The notes beneath the pieces are model-generated. The model was not told where the DNA came from and searched no databases. It saw only the letters and a list, made by a program, of their open reading frames with translations. This document shows positions 36,953 through 44,973 of a stretch of 64,000 nucleotides of DNA, piece by piece. Source of the DNA: Pseudomonadota bacterium (GTDB lineage: Bacteria; Desulfobacterota; Desulfobacteria; Desulfobacterales; RPRI01); assembly GCA_018817425.1 (NCBI GenBank), contig JAHITX010000014.1, positions 62,001-126,000 on the forward strand, given 5' to 3'. A program made the translations under genes and the position numbers. Each line of letters starts with the position of its first letter. Within the stretch, counting starts at the first letter, position 1.

Positions 36953-37222
36953 TTACCTTATAAAATTCGGTATTTGTTCAATAGCGTTTATTGTAAAAGT
37001 CATGATATGCCCAAACATCCAACCTCCGAAAATCATAATTCCAAAAAATATGGCGAGTATTTTGGGCACGAATGTAAGCGTCATCTCATGAATCTGAGTT
37101 ACAGCCTGAAAAATACTGATTATAAGACCTACCGTAAGCCCGATAAGTAAAATCGGAAGTGAAACCAATATTGTTGTTTTAATTGCTTCCTGCAAATAAT
37201 TTATCACAATGTCAGGCGACAT
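36953..37222 (-). CDS. fliQ: Flagellar export protein FliQ
   Basis: An 89-residue protein with two membrane helices and the family signature LLIGLTVGLIISIFQAVTQI followed by HEMTLTFVPK. Length and position between fliP and fliR are exactly as expected for the FliQ subunit of the FliPQR pore. Confidence 0.95.
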   Translation of the reverse strand: MSPDIVINYLQEAIKTTILVSLPILLIGLTVGLIISIFQAVTQIHEMTLTFVPKILAIFFGIMIFGGWMFGHIMTFTINAIEQIPNFIR

Positions 37223-37234
37223 ATATTCCTCTTT

Positions 37235-38050
37235 CTAAAGAAAACTTTTTACCATGGAGGTTACTATCAGGTTCCATCCATCAACCAAAACGAAAAGCAT
37301 TAGTTTAAACGGCAATGATATCAGAATAGGCGGAAGCATCATCATTCCCATACTCAGCAAAACGCTTGCTACAACCATATCAATAATCAAAAAGGGTACA
37401 AACAAAACAAATCCGATAATAAAAGCGGTCTTAAGTTCGCTTATAACAAAAGCAGGTATAAGTGTTGCCATAGAAATGTCTTCCGGCGTTTTCGGCTTTT
37501 CGGCTTTAGACATTTTTACAAATATTGCCAAATCTTTTTCCCGTGTCTGTTTGAACATAAATTTACGAATTGGAAGCATAGCCTCTTTGATAGCTGTTTC
37601 CTGCGAAATTCTCTTTTCCAGGTACGGTTGCAGAGCATTGTTGTTGATCTCCTGCCATTGCGGCATCATGATAAAAAAAGTCAGAAACATTGAAAGACCG
37701 GCTATTATCTGATTTGATGGAGTCTGCTGGGTTCCAATACTTTGCCTTAAAAAGGAAAATACTATAGCAAGCCTTGTAAATGGAGTCATCATTATCAAGA
37801 TAGCCGGCGCAAGGCTTAAAACGGTCAATAAAAAAAGGATTTGAATCAGTACTGACACCTGTTCAGGATTATCTGCTGACTCAACGCCTATAAGCAATGA
37901 AGGCAATGCAATATCGGCTGCCGCTACGCTTTTTGCTCCCAGTATTAACAGCATAGCAACAATGATAGAACAAAATAATATATTATTTATACCCTTTTTA
38001 CTTGATTGCATAAAAGTTGCGGTATTTATATATTTATTTATCATCTTCAT
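37235..38050 (-). CDS. fliP: Flagellar export protein FliP
   Basis: FliP is the main pore subunit of the export gate. The 271-residue precursor has a long N-terminal signal region, then FLLTVLSLAPAILIMMTPFT and RLAIVFSFLRQSIGTQQTP, and the C-terminal signature MGMMMLPPILISLPFKLMLF. It overlaps fliO by 17 nt. Confidence 0.95.
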   Translation of the reverse strand: MKMINKYINTATFMQSSKKGINNILFCSIIVAMLLILGAKSVAAADIALPSLLIGVESADNPEQVSVLIQILFLLTVLSLAPAILIMMTPFTRLAIVFSFLRQSIGTQQTPSNQIIAGLSMFLTFFIMMPQWQEINNNALQPYLEKRISQETAIKEAMLPIRKFMFKQTREKDLAIFVKMSKAEKPKTPEDISMATLIPAFVISELKTAFIIGFVLFVPFLIIDMVVASVLLSMGMMMLPPILISLPFKLMLFVLVDGWNLIVTSMVKSFL

Positions 38051-38327
38051 TGCTATCCTTTAACCTGGCCAGACAATTTATAGAGTTCGGTGTAATTCCG
38101 ATCAAAAGCCTTTCACCCGATATTTCAATTACCTGAATTTTTTCTTTAGGTGATAGATGCATTGATGAAATAACCTTGATAAGTTGTTCTTTACCGGCCC
38201 CTTTTTGAAAAAACATAAACCTTTTCATAATATAAAGAACCGAAATTAAAACGGCCAGCACGATAGCGAGCATAGCTGCTGTCTTTAAACCCGTACTTAA
38301 TAAATTGACCTCGAAAATTCCGTTCAT
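38034..38327 (-). CDS. fliO: Flagellar protein FliO
   Basis: A 97-residue protein with a single N-terminal membrane helix (AAMLAIVLAVLISVLYIM) and a cytoplasmic tail with the FliO-type ERLLIGITPNSINCL segment. FliO assists assembly of the FliPQR pore. It lies between fliN and fliP. Low family conservation makes position an important part of the call. Confidence 0.85.
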   Translation of the reverse strand: MNGIFEVNLLSTGLKTAAMLAIVLAVLISVLYIMKRFMFFQKGAGKEQLIKVISSMHLSPKEKIQVIEISGERLLIGITPNSINCLARLKDSNEDDK

Positions 38328-38337
38328 TGCAAATCCC

Positions 38338-38673
38338 TTATGCCAAAGATTTAATACGTTCGGTAGGGCTTATAATATTTGTTAGTCGTATAGCGAATTT
38401 ATCTTCCACAACCACAACTTCGCCCTTTGCAATAAGTTTATCGCATATGAATATATCAATAGGATCTCCGATATTCTTATTTAATTCTATAACCGAACCC
38501 TGGCCCAACTGGAGAAGGTCATTTATAAGCATTTTGGCCTGTCCCAATTCCACCCGGATTTCGAGAGGGATATCCATAATAAGATCCATATCATATTTTT
38601 GATTTGACTCTATCTCTTCCATATCCTGTACGTCATTACTATCTGCACCGTTATTATCATTTAATTTATCCAT
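38338..38673 (-). CDS. fliN: Motor switch protein FliN
   Basis: FliN forms the lower part of the C-ring. The 111-residue protein has an acidic N-terminus and the SpoA domain (IPLEIRVELGQAKMLINDLL, QLGQGSVIELNK, AIRLTNIISPTERIKSL). It follows fliM by 3 nt, so the two switch proteins are co-translated. Confidence 0.95.
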   Translation of the reverse strand: MDKLNDNNGADSNDVQDMEEIESNQKYDMDLIMDIPLEIRVELGQAKMLINDLLQLGQGSVIELNKNIGDPIDIFICDKLIAKGEVVVVEDKFAIRLTNIISPTERIKSLA

Positions 38674-38676
38674 TTT

Positions 38677-39654
38677 TTACTCCGAATATACTGTTTCTGC
38701 TATCCTTATTGCCTTCTTATTGTTCATTGACCCAACATAACCTTTAAACTTATTTATATCTTCAACACTTACAAGAACCGGATCATCTACTTTCTGGCTC
38801 GTAAGCAGTACATCATTTGTTTTCATCTCAAGAAGTTCGCGGCCGGTTATTTTTATTCTGCCCAGTGTACATTTTAAGTTGACCTTCAAATCCTTAATTT
38901 TATTTTCTATGTGCGGCCGCCATGTATGGTCTGCCTCAACTTTTTCACTCCGAAAATTATCTTTAAGTTTTTCCCCAATCGGCTCAATCACATCATAAGG
39001 CAGACAGATAGTCATTCCTCCGGTAAAATTACCTACATTTACAGCAAACTTTGTAGCAATAACCATATCTGTGGGTTTAGCGATCCCTGCAAATTGAGGA
39101 TCCATTTCCGTACGTACGCAAACCATCTTCAAATCCTTGATATCAGCCCAGGCCTTTTGCAAATCCGCCAGTATAATATCTACGATCCGGCTTACTAACT
39201 TTTTCTCGATAGCAGTAAAGCCTTTTCCTTCCAGTTTTACATGGCTTAAGCCTTTTCCTCCGAAAAGGGTATCCACAAAAGCAAAAACCAGCCATCCCTC
39301 AAAAACCAGAAGTGCAAACCCCTTAAGGGGTTCCATTTTAAAAATATTAAGACTGGTAGGCACAGGAAGAGACCGGCAAAAATCACCAAACTTGATCGAA
39401 TCAATATCATCAATACTTACATCGGCTGATAAACCAACAGTGTCAGGAAGGCTTTCGTTTATAAGATTAAGAAACCGTTCATTTATCATACCCAAAGCCG
39501 GCAACTTTAAATGATCCGGGCGACTTTTTTGTGCAAAATCATATAAAGGATTTGCCCCGCCTGTTTCCGGAACATCGGTTTCGGTTTCAACACTTCCTTC
39601 GTCTATCCCGCCTAAAAGGGAATCAACTTCATCTTGTGATAATATATTCGCCAT
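38677..39654 (-). CDS. fliM: Motor switch protein FliM
   Basis: FliM binds CheY-P and joins FliG and FliN in the C-ring. The 325-residue protein begins with the CheY-binding-type peptide ILSQDEVDSLLGGIDEG. The CheC-like middle domain and the C-terminal SpoA domain (CTLGRIKITGRELLEMKTND) follow. It is 9 nt after fliL. Confidence 0.95.
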   Translation of the reverse strand: MANILSQDEVDSLLGGIDEGSVETETDVPETGGANPLYDFAQKSRPDHLKLPALGMINERFLNLINESLPDTVGLSADVSIDDIDSIKFGDFCRSLPVPTSLNIFKMEPLKGFALLVFEGWLVFAFVDTLFGGKGLSHVKLEGKGFTAIEKKLVSRIVDIILADLQKAWADIKDLKMVCVRTEMDPQFAGIAKPTDMVIATKFAVNVGNFTGGMTICLPYDVIEPIGEKLKDNFRSEKVEADHTWRPHIENKIKDLKVNLKCTLGRIKITGRELLEMKTNDVLLTSQKVDDPVLVSVEDINKFKGYVGSMNNKKAIRIAETVYSE

Positions 39655-39663
39655 AGCTATTTT

Positions 39664-40182
39664 CTATTGCACTACAAATTCTGTGAAGTATATTTTATAA
39701 ACAACGTTTCCACCCAGAGCCTGATTAATTCTCGCCAAAAGAGTCTGCTTCAAATCCAGTTTCCCCTCAACAGTATATATTTCTTCAAAAGACCGGCTGG
39801 ACAGCAGCATTAAAATAGTATCTTTAAGCTGGGTTTTATAATTTTCCAGTTTTTTCTTTTCCGCTTCTCCCACAACTTCTAGTTCCATGGTTATTTTAAG
39901 ATATTTTTTGCCTGTTCCGGCGTTGTCCATCAGGTTGACTATAAATGATTCAAGCGGGAAAATATGCCGGGCTTCTTCAGTATTCTGTCCATTATGTTTC
40001 GAAGTGCTTTCTGAGGCTTCCGCTTTATGACTATCATCGCCGCCTTTTTTCATAAACATACTCCACCCGAAAAACCCGGCGATCCCTATAACCAATACTG
40101 CCCCGACTATAATCAATAACTTGCCCATTGGTTTTTTCGGGCTTTCCTTTCCTTCATCGCTGTTTTCTTTTTCTTCCGCCAT
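39664..40182 (-). CDS. fliL: Basal-body/stator-associated protein FliL
   Basis: FliL surrounds the stator and stabilises torque generation. The 172-residue protein has a charged cytoplasmic N-terminus, a membrane helix (LLIIVGAVLVIGIAGFFGW) and the periplasmic domain (FIVNLMDNAGTGKKYLKITM, then NVVYKIYFTEFVVQ). It follows motB by 3 nt and precedes fliM. A second FliL-like gene with repeats is at 29304-30155. Confidence 0.93.
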   Translation of the reverse strand: MAEEKENSDEGKESPKKPMGKLLIIVGAVLVIGIAGFFGWSMFMKKGGDDSHKAEASESTSKHNGQNTEEARHIFPLESFIVNLMDNAGTGKKYLKITMELEVVGEAEKKKLENYKTQLKDTILMLLSSRSFEEIYTVEGKLDLKQTLLARINQALGGNVVYKIYFTEFVVQ

Positions 40183-40185
40183 ATT

Positions 40186-40845
40186 TTATACCTCTTTATG
40201 TTTAAATATTATTTCTACTCTTCTGTTTAAAGCTCTGTGCTTTGAGCTGTTATTAGGAAACAATGGACGGGATGCCCCATAACCTCCGACATGAAACCGG
40301 GATTCAGGCAGTTTTTTATTTTTTATGAAATAGTCCAGCACGGAAATACCCCTGTATCCCGCAAGTTCCCAGTTAGATTCGTATTTGCCTGATTTAAGAG
40401 GTAGGTCATCGGTATGACCCATGATCATAATTTCATTTGAACAGGATTCAATTACAGCGGCAATTGAATCAAGAATCCGGTAGTTTTCCTTCCTCATTGT
40501 AAATTTTCCCGTATCAAAAAGTATATTTTCACTAATTGTCACCACAATCCCGCGCTCATCTTCTTTAATGCCGACAGGCTTGTCGATATTTTTAAGTGCT
40601 GCTATAATATTTACATACTCACCATTTTTGACATAACCCGGGTATGTTGTTCCTCCTATTGATTCTTTCAGACAGTTTAAAGTCTCTTTTAAAGATTCCC
40701 GGTTTATAGAAGACATTGTAAGGATCATTACAAAAAAAGTAATGATAAGCATAATAACATCCGAAAATGTTACCATCCACCCATCTTTGTTTATTGCTTC
40801 ATCGCCGTTTGCTGCTATTTGTCTTCTTTTAATATTAGTAGACAT
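40186..40845 (-). CDS. motB: Stator protein MotB (Asp present, OmpA-type)
   Basis: A 219-residue stator subunit. The membrane helix carries the ion-binding aspartate (Asp29 in TFSDVIMLIITFFVM), and the C-terminal OmpA domain that grips peptidoglycan is intact (IMIMGHTDDLPLKSGKYESN and AGYRGISVLDYF). I set the start at the ATG at 40845 since longer frames run deep into the upstream gene. The overlap with the MotB-like gene is 11 nt. Together with MotA it should form the working ion channel. Whether H+ or Na+ is used cannot be read from this. Confidence 0.9.
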   Translation of the reverse strand: MSTNIKRRQIAANGDEAINKDGWMVTFSDVIMLIITFFVMILTMSSINRESLKETLNCLKESIGGTTYPGYVKNGEYVNIIAALKNIDKPVGIKEDERGIVVTISENILFDTGKFTMRKENYRILDSIAAVIESCSNEIMIMGHTDDLPLKSGKYESNWELAGYRGISVLDYFIKNKKLPESRFHVGGYGASRPLFPNNSSKHRALNRRVEIIFKHKEV

Positions 40846-41566
40846 TGAAGTTAAATCTCTTGTAAGTAAAGTTTCCAGAAGGTGTTTCGGAATATACTTT
40901 TTTAACAGGCAAAGCACCTTGAAATATTATCTCGACTCTTCTGTTTTTCTGCCTTGATTCGGATGTATCGTTAGAATCTTTCGGACGCTGGCTTCCGTTT
41001 CCATAAGCTGTTATTCTGTAAGGCTTTATCTTGCATTCTTCTATGAAATATTTTTGTAATTGAACAGCCATCAGAGTAGAAAGTTCCCAGTTGGAACTAT
41101 AACCTTTTTCCTGTGCATCACAATTATCAGTATATCCTATAATCAAAACCGGATAATCTCCCTGATTGATAAAATTTCCCAGTTTTATCAGCAAAGCAAT
41201 TGACTCCGGTTTAAGAACATGTTTGTTTGTATAAAAAAGAGATTTTTCTCCTATTGTAAGTATTTCTATTCCTGTTTTGCCTTTTATTCCGATGTTTTTA
41301 TTTATCTTTTTATCCAGCCCGCTCATAATATTTTCCAAATGTTTCTTTTGATCAATTATTGCAGGAGAAGAAAAAGAATTATCATCAGATCTTCCAAACG
41401 ACTTGCCCAAAGAGTTTATAGCGGTATACTTTTTTTTTTGATTAAGTGTTGCCATTGAATTAAGTAAAATAAAAAATGTCAAAATAATCATAAATAGTGA
41501 GACCGTAATAGCTGTTCCAACGTTTCTTACCGTATCGTTACCGGTGTTATTTTTTGTTATAGCCAT
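40835..41566 (-). CDS. MotB-like OmpA protein lacking the ion-binding aspartate
   Basis: This 243-residue protein has the same build as MotB: one N-terminal membrane helix (TVSLFMIILTFFILLNSMAT) and a C-terminal OmpA domain (LIIGYTDNCDAQEKGYSSNW, then PYRITAYGNGSQRPKDSND). When the TFF motif is aligned to MotB, the place of Asp29 is taken by Ser23, and there is no other acidic residue in the helix. The start at 41566 follows the motA stop by 10 nt; a longer frame from 41599 would overlap motA. It may be a second, inactive or structural stator partner. Confidence 0.8.
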   Translation of the reverse strand: MAITKNNTGNDTVRNVGTAITVSLFMIILTFFILLNSMATLNQKKKYTAINSLGKSFGRSDDNSFSSPAIIDQKKHLENIMSGLDKKINKNIGIKGKTGIEILTIGEKSLFYTNKHVLKPESIALLIKLGNFINQGDYPVLIIGYTDNCDAQEKGYSSNWELSTLMAVQLQKYFIEECKIKPYRITAYGNGSQRPKDSNDTSESRQKNRRVEIIFQGALPVKKVYSETPSGNFTYKRFNFNVY

Positions 41567-41576
41567 AATCGAAACC

Positions 41577-42326
41577 CTAACGGCGGCTAACGGGTACAAA
41601 TGCTTTTAGTTTCTCTTCAAGAATCCTGGGATTATCCCCGTTTGAAAGCGAAATAACTCCCTGAATCACCATTTCTTTCGTCAATATTTCTTCCTTGCTT
41701 CTGGTTTTAAGCTTTCCGGCAATGGGAAGACATACGATATTAGCCATTATAGAACCGTAAAAAGTAGTAAGAAGAGCAACTGACATTGATGGTCCTATTT
41801 TACCGGGATCATCCATAGACTGAAGCATTTGAATCAATCCGATCAATGTACCTATCATTCCCAGGGCAGGCGCGTAGGTTCCCATAGTTGTAAATATTTC
41901 CGCCCCAAGGCTGTGGCGGTTTCTTATAAAATCAATCTCTGTTTCCAGAATATTTTTTATCTCAACAGGCTCTAAACCGTCTATTGAAAGCTGAATTGCT
42001 TTTTTCAAAAACTCGTCATCTAATCCGACAAGTTCTCCTTCCAGTGCAAGCAGCCCTTCCCGCCTGACTTTGTTTGCATAACCGACAAAGGCCCTGATCA
42101 ATCCTTCACTTTCTGTGTTCTTGGAAAAAAATGCATTTTTTACCACTCTGAAAACACCAAGGATTTCACTTAGAGGATAGTTAATCATTGTTGCTCCAAG
42201 TGTACCTCCTCCAACAATCATTAATGCCGGAAAATCTACAAACAGCTTAAGTCCACCGCCAATGAAAATTGCGATAAATACAAGCCCGAATGCTGAAAAA
42301 ATACCCAAGACTGTGGCTATATCCAT
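41577..42326 (-). CDS. motA: Stator protein MotA
   Basis: MotA surrounds MotB and drives rotation against FliG. The 249-residue protein has four membrane helices. Signatures are LFVDFPALMIVGGGTLGATM, the cytoplasmic loop with KKAIQLSIDGLEP and IFTTMGTYAPALGMIGTLIG. It is the first gene of the motA-motB-fliL-fliMNOPQR run and lies behind a sigma-54-type promoter and a palindromic element in its leader. Confidence 0.95.
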   Translation of the reverse strand: MDIATVLGIFSAFGLVFIAIFIGGGLKLFVDFPALMIVGGGTLGATMINYPLSEILGVFRVVKNAFFSKNTESEGLIRAFVGYANKVRREGLLALEGELVGLDDEFLKKAIQLSIDGLEPVEIKNILETEIDFIRNRHSLGAEIFTTMGTYAPALGMIGTLIGLIQMLQSMDDPGKIGPSMSVALLTTFYGSIMANIVCLPIAGKLKTRSKEEILTKEMVIQGVISLSNGDNPRILEEKLKAFVPVSRR

Positions 42327-42343
42327 AATATCTCACAACTGTT

Positions 42344-42485
42344 GAGCCAGTTTCAAAACGCCCCATTTTGGCCGATCTCTGCGTTGGGCTCAAATCTCAA
42401 TCCTCGAAATACTAAATGTATTCCTGTGGTTGAAATTTTCTCCCGCCTTGAGCTTGACCAAACTGAAACGTTTTGAAAGTGGCTC
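42344..42485. repeat. MITE-like imperfect palindrome in the motA leader
   Basis: The element starts with GAGCCAGTTTCAAAACG and ends with the near-exact reverse complement CGTTTTGAAAGTGGCTC. The two arms stay complementary with mismatches almost to the centre (TTTGGCCGATC against GACCAAA, GAAATAC against GTATTCC). It has no open reading frame. A folded copy of this size is typical for non-autonomous mobile repeats or for a structured leader RNA. No clear target duplication is seen. Confidence 0.7.
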
Positions 42486-42520
42486 TGTAATTTAAAATTA
42501 GCTATCGTTTTTGATATACA

Positions 42521-42535
42521 GCAACCTTTATGCCA
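42521..42535 (-). promoter_or_regulatory. Sigma-54 promoter of the motA-fli operon
   Basis: On the minus strand the sequence is TGGCATAAAGGTTGC, with GG and GC spaced exactly 10 nt apart as in sigma-54 -24/-12 elements. It lies about 195 nt before motA. The predicted transcript would begin just ahead of the palindromic element at 42344-42485 and carry it in its leader. Confidence 0.75.
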
Positions 42536-42649
42536 ATATAACACAGCCTGGGGATATATTTGAACGCTTATAATAATATCAATATAACAAGATGTTATAT
42601 ATAAGCAGATGAGGGGATGGGGTTGTGTTTGAAGGAGTTTTCGTCAAAG

Positions 42650-42687
42650 AACAGGGCGGTTGTCAAGATATTGGCAACCGCCCTGTT
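42650..42687 (-). terminator. Strong hairpin after flgE
   Basis: A perfect 13-bp inverted repeat (AACAGGGCGGTTG with CAACCGCCCTGTT) with a 12-nt loop lies 11 nt after the flgE stop. The T tail on the minus strand is short, so it may act as an RNA stabiliser as well as a terminator. Confidence 0.7.
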
Positions 42688-42698
42688 ATGGAATGAAA

Positions 42699-44366
42699 TT
42701 AACGTTTTAAATTAATAAGTTCTGAAAGCATTTGGTCGATAGTCGTAATAATTTTAGAATTTGCCTGATAACCTCGCTGGGTGGTAATCATCCTGACAAA
42801 TTCTGTTGCAAGATCAACATTCGATTGTTCAAGGGAGTTGGGGGAAAGACTTCCAAGTCCGTTACTGCCGGGTTTTCCGGTAATTGGTTCACCGCTTAAT
42901 CGTGTTTGACTGAAAAGACTGCCGCCTTCCTTATACAACCCCTGTTCATTTTGAAATTTTGCCAGCGCCACACGATAAAGAGGAAGTACCTGGCCGTTTG
43001 AATATTCGCCTGTAATAACACCGTCCGTGCCGACTGTTATGCCCTGGAGATCACCGGCTCCGTATCCATCTGCAGATTGAAAGATCGTTGATGAAGCGGA
43101 TGAAAATTGTGTTGTGGATAAGGCATCGTTCGCCCACTCACTTCCATTAAAGCGGCTTCCGAAGTCAAGTTTAATATTCATTGGAGAACCTGCGATAAAT
43201 TCAGGGGTAAATGTAAAATATCCTCCGTTTGCAATAGCATCGGTATTGCTTAAAGTCGTCCATGTGCCGTCCCCACCATTCAATTCACAGGATATACTGT
43301 CGGTAAGTCCGGAAATATCTCCTGATGTTCCATTGAACTCTATGGTTCCTCTGGCCAAAAGCCCTGACTGGGTCGAATCTGTAATTGTTCTTAAATCTTC
43401 TGAAGGATTAACCGTAACAATATATTCCCATACCGGATCGGTGGCTGTTGCACCTTTATCAAAATATATTGTTACATCGTGGGTACTGCCTAGAGAATCA
43501 TATACCTGAAGGGTTGTCTGATATGAATAGTCTGTATCCACTATATATTCGCCGTTAACATCCGACCCGTCCCATACCGAAGAAAGGGCTGTATTTGGTA
43601 AGTTTGAGGTACCGTCTGATATATAAGGATTTACAAATGTACTCCCCACCAAATCGAAAGTGTCCGTGGTAGCGTTTGCAACCGTCCAGGTTCCGTTTGC
43701 TTCTGTTGTTCCAACAACCCCTGATATGGTAACTATATCGCCATCGCTATAACCATGACTTGCTGCCTCAATTTCTATAAGCCCACTACCATTATTAGCT
43801 GTATCGGTTATGCCTGTAGTCGTACCAGTAGTTGTATTATTGGTTGAACTTGAATCAAGATTCATAATCATGCTCAGATTGCTGGTTTCAGCTGGCGATG
43901 AAGTGAATGAAGATAATGTTATATCCATTATTGTGCCCTGATCCTGACCGGTTGCCTCATCCAGTTTCCAGCCCTGTGAAATGAAGCCGGAAGGATTTAC
44001 GAAATTACCGTCTTTATCGAAACTGAATTCGCCTGCTCTGGTGTAATAATTACTATTCTCGGCACCTGGGTCTCTTACCATAAAAAATCCGGCACCGCCA
44101 ATGGCAAGATCTGTGCTTGAATCGGTGGATTCAAAAGATCCCTGGGAAAAACTGCTCGAAATATCAGCAAGTGAAGTACCGCGCCCAACCTGTGCCGAAC
44201 CACCTGTTGTTGCTACGGACTGGCTTAATACATCCTGAAAAGTTACCCTGCTTTCTTTAAAACCTACAGTGTTTACATTGGCGATATTATCTCCGATTAC
44301 CGTCATTGCGTTTCCAAGGGCATTTAGCCCGCTGATGCCGGAAAAAAGTCCGCTAGATATTGACAT
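42699..44366 (-). CDS. flgE: Flagellar hook protein FlgE
   Basis: FlgE polymerises into the hook. The protein has 555 residues, with the N-terminal motif VIGDNIANVNTVGFKESRVTFQ (listed family core NIANVNTVGFKE) and a C-terminal segment ATEFVRMITTQRGYQANSK. It is longer than enterobacterial FlgE (about 400) because of a Thr/Ser/Asp-rich insertion in the outer domain (about 160-260). It follows flgD by 80 nt. Confidence 0.95.
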   Translation of the reverse strand: MSISSGLFSGISGLNALGNAMTVIGDNIANVNTVGFKESRVTFQDVLSQSVATTGGSAQVGRGTSLADISSSFSQGSFESTDSSTDLAIGGAGFFMVRDPGAENSNYYTRAGEFSFDKDGNFVNPSGFISQGWKLDEATGQDQGTIMDITLSSFTSSPAETSNLSMIMNLDSSSTNNTTTGTTTGITDTANNGSGLIEIEAASHGYSDGDIVTISGVVGTTEANGTWTVANATTDTFDLVGSTFVNPYISDGTSNLPNTALSSVWDGSDVNGEYIVDTDYSYQTTLQVYDSLGSTHDVTIYFDKGATATDPVWEYIVTVNPSEDLRTITDSTQSGLLARGTIEFNGTSGDISGLTDSISCELNGGDGTWTTLSNTDAIANGGYFTFTPEFIAGSPMNIKLDFGSRFNGSEWANDALSTTQFSSASSTIFQSADGYGAGDLQGITVGTDGVITGEYSNGQVLPLYRVALAKFQNEQGLYKEGGSLFSQTRLSGEPITGKPGSNGLGSLSPNSLEQSNVDLATEFVRMITTQRGYQANSKIITTIDQMLSELINLKR

Positions 44367-44446
44367 ATATTTCCTCCTTGTTATTTATGAATGTGTATAA
44401 TGGTTTATTTAGAACGGCACAGTAAATTTGCTTTTTATTGAAGCCG

Positions 44447-44875
44447 TTAACTGTTTTGTTGTGTAATCTCAACAATCTGATCAGGTGTTACCTTGTTTTC
44501 CCCTACCTTCAGGTATGCAATACCGCCCTGATAAGTAATGCCTGTAACTTCTCCGGTCGCATCGTTAATGGTTTTAACAGTTTTCCCGATATAATCTAAT
44601 AAGTTATCCTGGTTGCTCGCAGAAAGAGAATTCTGAATTCCTGAAAGTGTTGAGTTCATATTGGTTAGTTGTTCAAGACTGCTGAATTGTGCCAGCTGGG
44701 CTGAGAATTCCTGGCCTTCCATAGGGTTTAACGGATCTTGATATTTTAACTGAGTAACCAGTAAATTTAAAAACTCATCTTTGCCCATTTCTTTTTTCGC
44801 TTGCGTAGATGCCGATGAACTATCTCCGGTGCCACTTAATTGATTATAATATGTTGAGTCTACTATCATACACAC
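44447..44875 (-). CDS. flgD: Hook-capping protein FlgD
   Basis: FlgD is the scaffold for hook assembly. The 142-residue protein has the conserved block EMGKDEFLNLLVTQLKYQDP followed by LNPMEGQEFSAQLAQFSSLE. It is short and lacks the larger C-terminal FlgD Ig-like domain beyond the TG-rich segment (GKTVKTINDATGEVTGITY). The ATG two codons downstream (44869) is an alternative start. Confidence 0.93.
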   Translation of the reverse strand: MCMIVDSTYYNQLSGTGDSSSASTQAKKEMGKDEFLNLLVTQLKYQDPLNPMEGQEFSAQLAQFSSLEQLTNMNSTLSGIQNSLSASNQDNLLDYIGKTVKTINDATGEVTGITYQGGIAYLKVGENKVTPDQIVEITQQNS

Positions 44876-44934
44876 CTCTTTCTCATGTTTTTAAGGTTTT
44901 GCCATATTGTGCTGTTTTGTAAAAAACGGCAAAT

Positions 44935-44962
44935 CGTCATACCGGCGAAAACCGATATCTGG
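44935..44962. repeat. Diverged REP-like repeat copy
   Basis: Between flgD and fliK there is CGTCATACCGGCGAAAACCG followed by ATATCTGG. It resembles the widespread repeat unit whose core is CCGGCGAAAGCCGGAATC, of which a second copy is at 3053-3081. Several mismatches show that it is old. Confidence 0.35.
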
Positions 44963-44973
44963 AACATATATAA

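Larger units (their letters stand above)
42327..42698. other. Intergenic region between motA and flgE
   Basis: No gene is seen here. The stretch contains, from motA outward, a 142-bp imperfect palindrome, a sigma-54 promoter pointing to motA, an AT-rich spacer (42540-42640) and the strong hairpin terminator of flgE. All these are listed as separate features. Confidence 0.6.

Noticed and set aside
44400-44446. Possible sigma-54 promoter before flgE
   Set aside because: The GG and GC (or GC and CC) pairs found are 12 nt apart, not 10.
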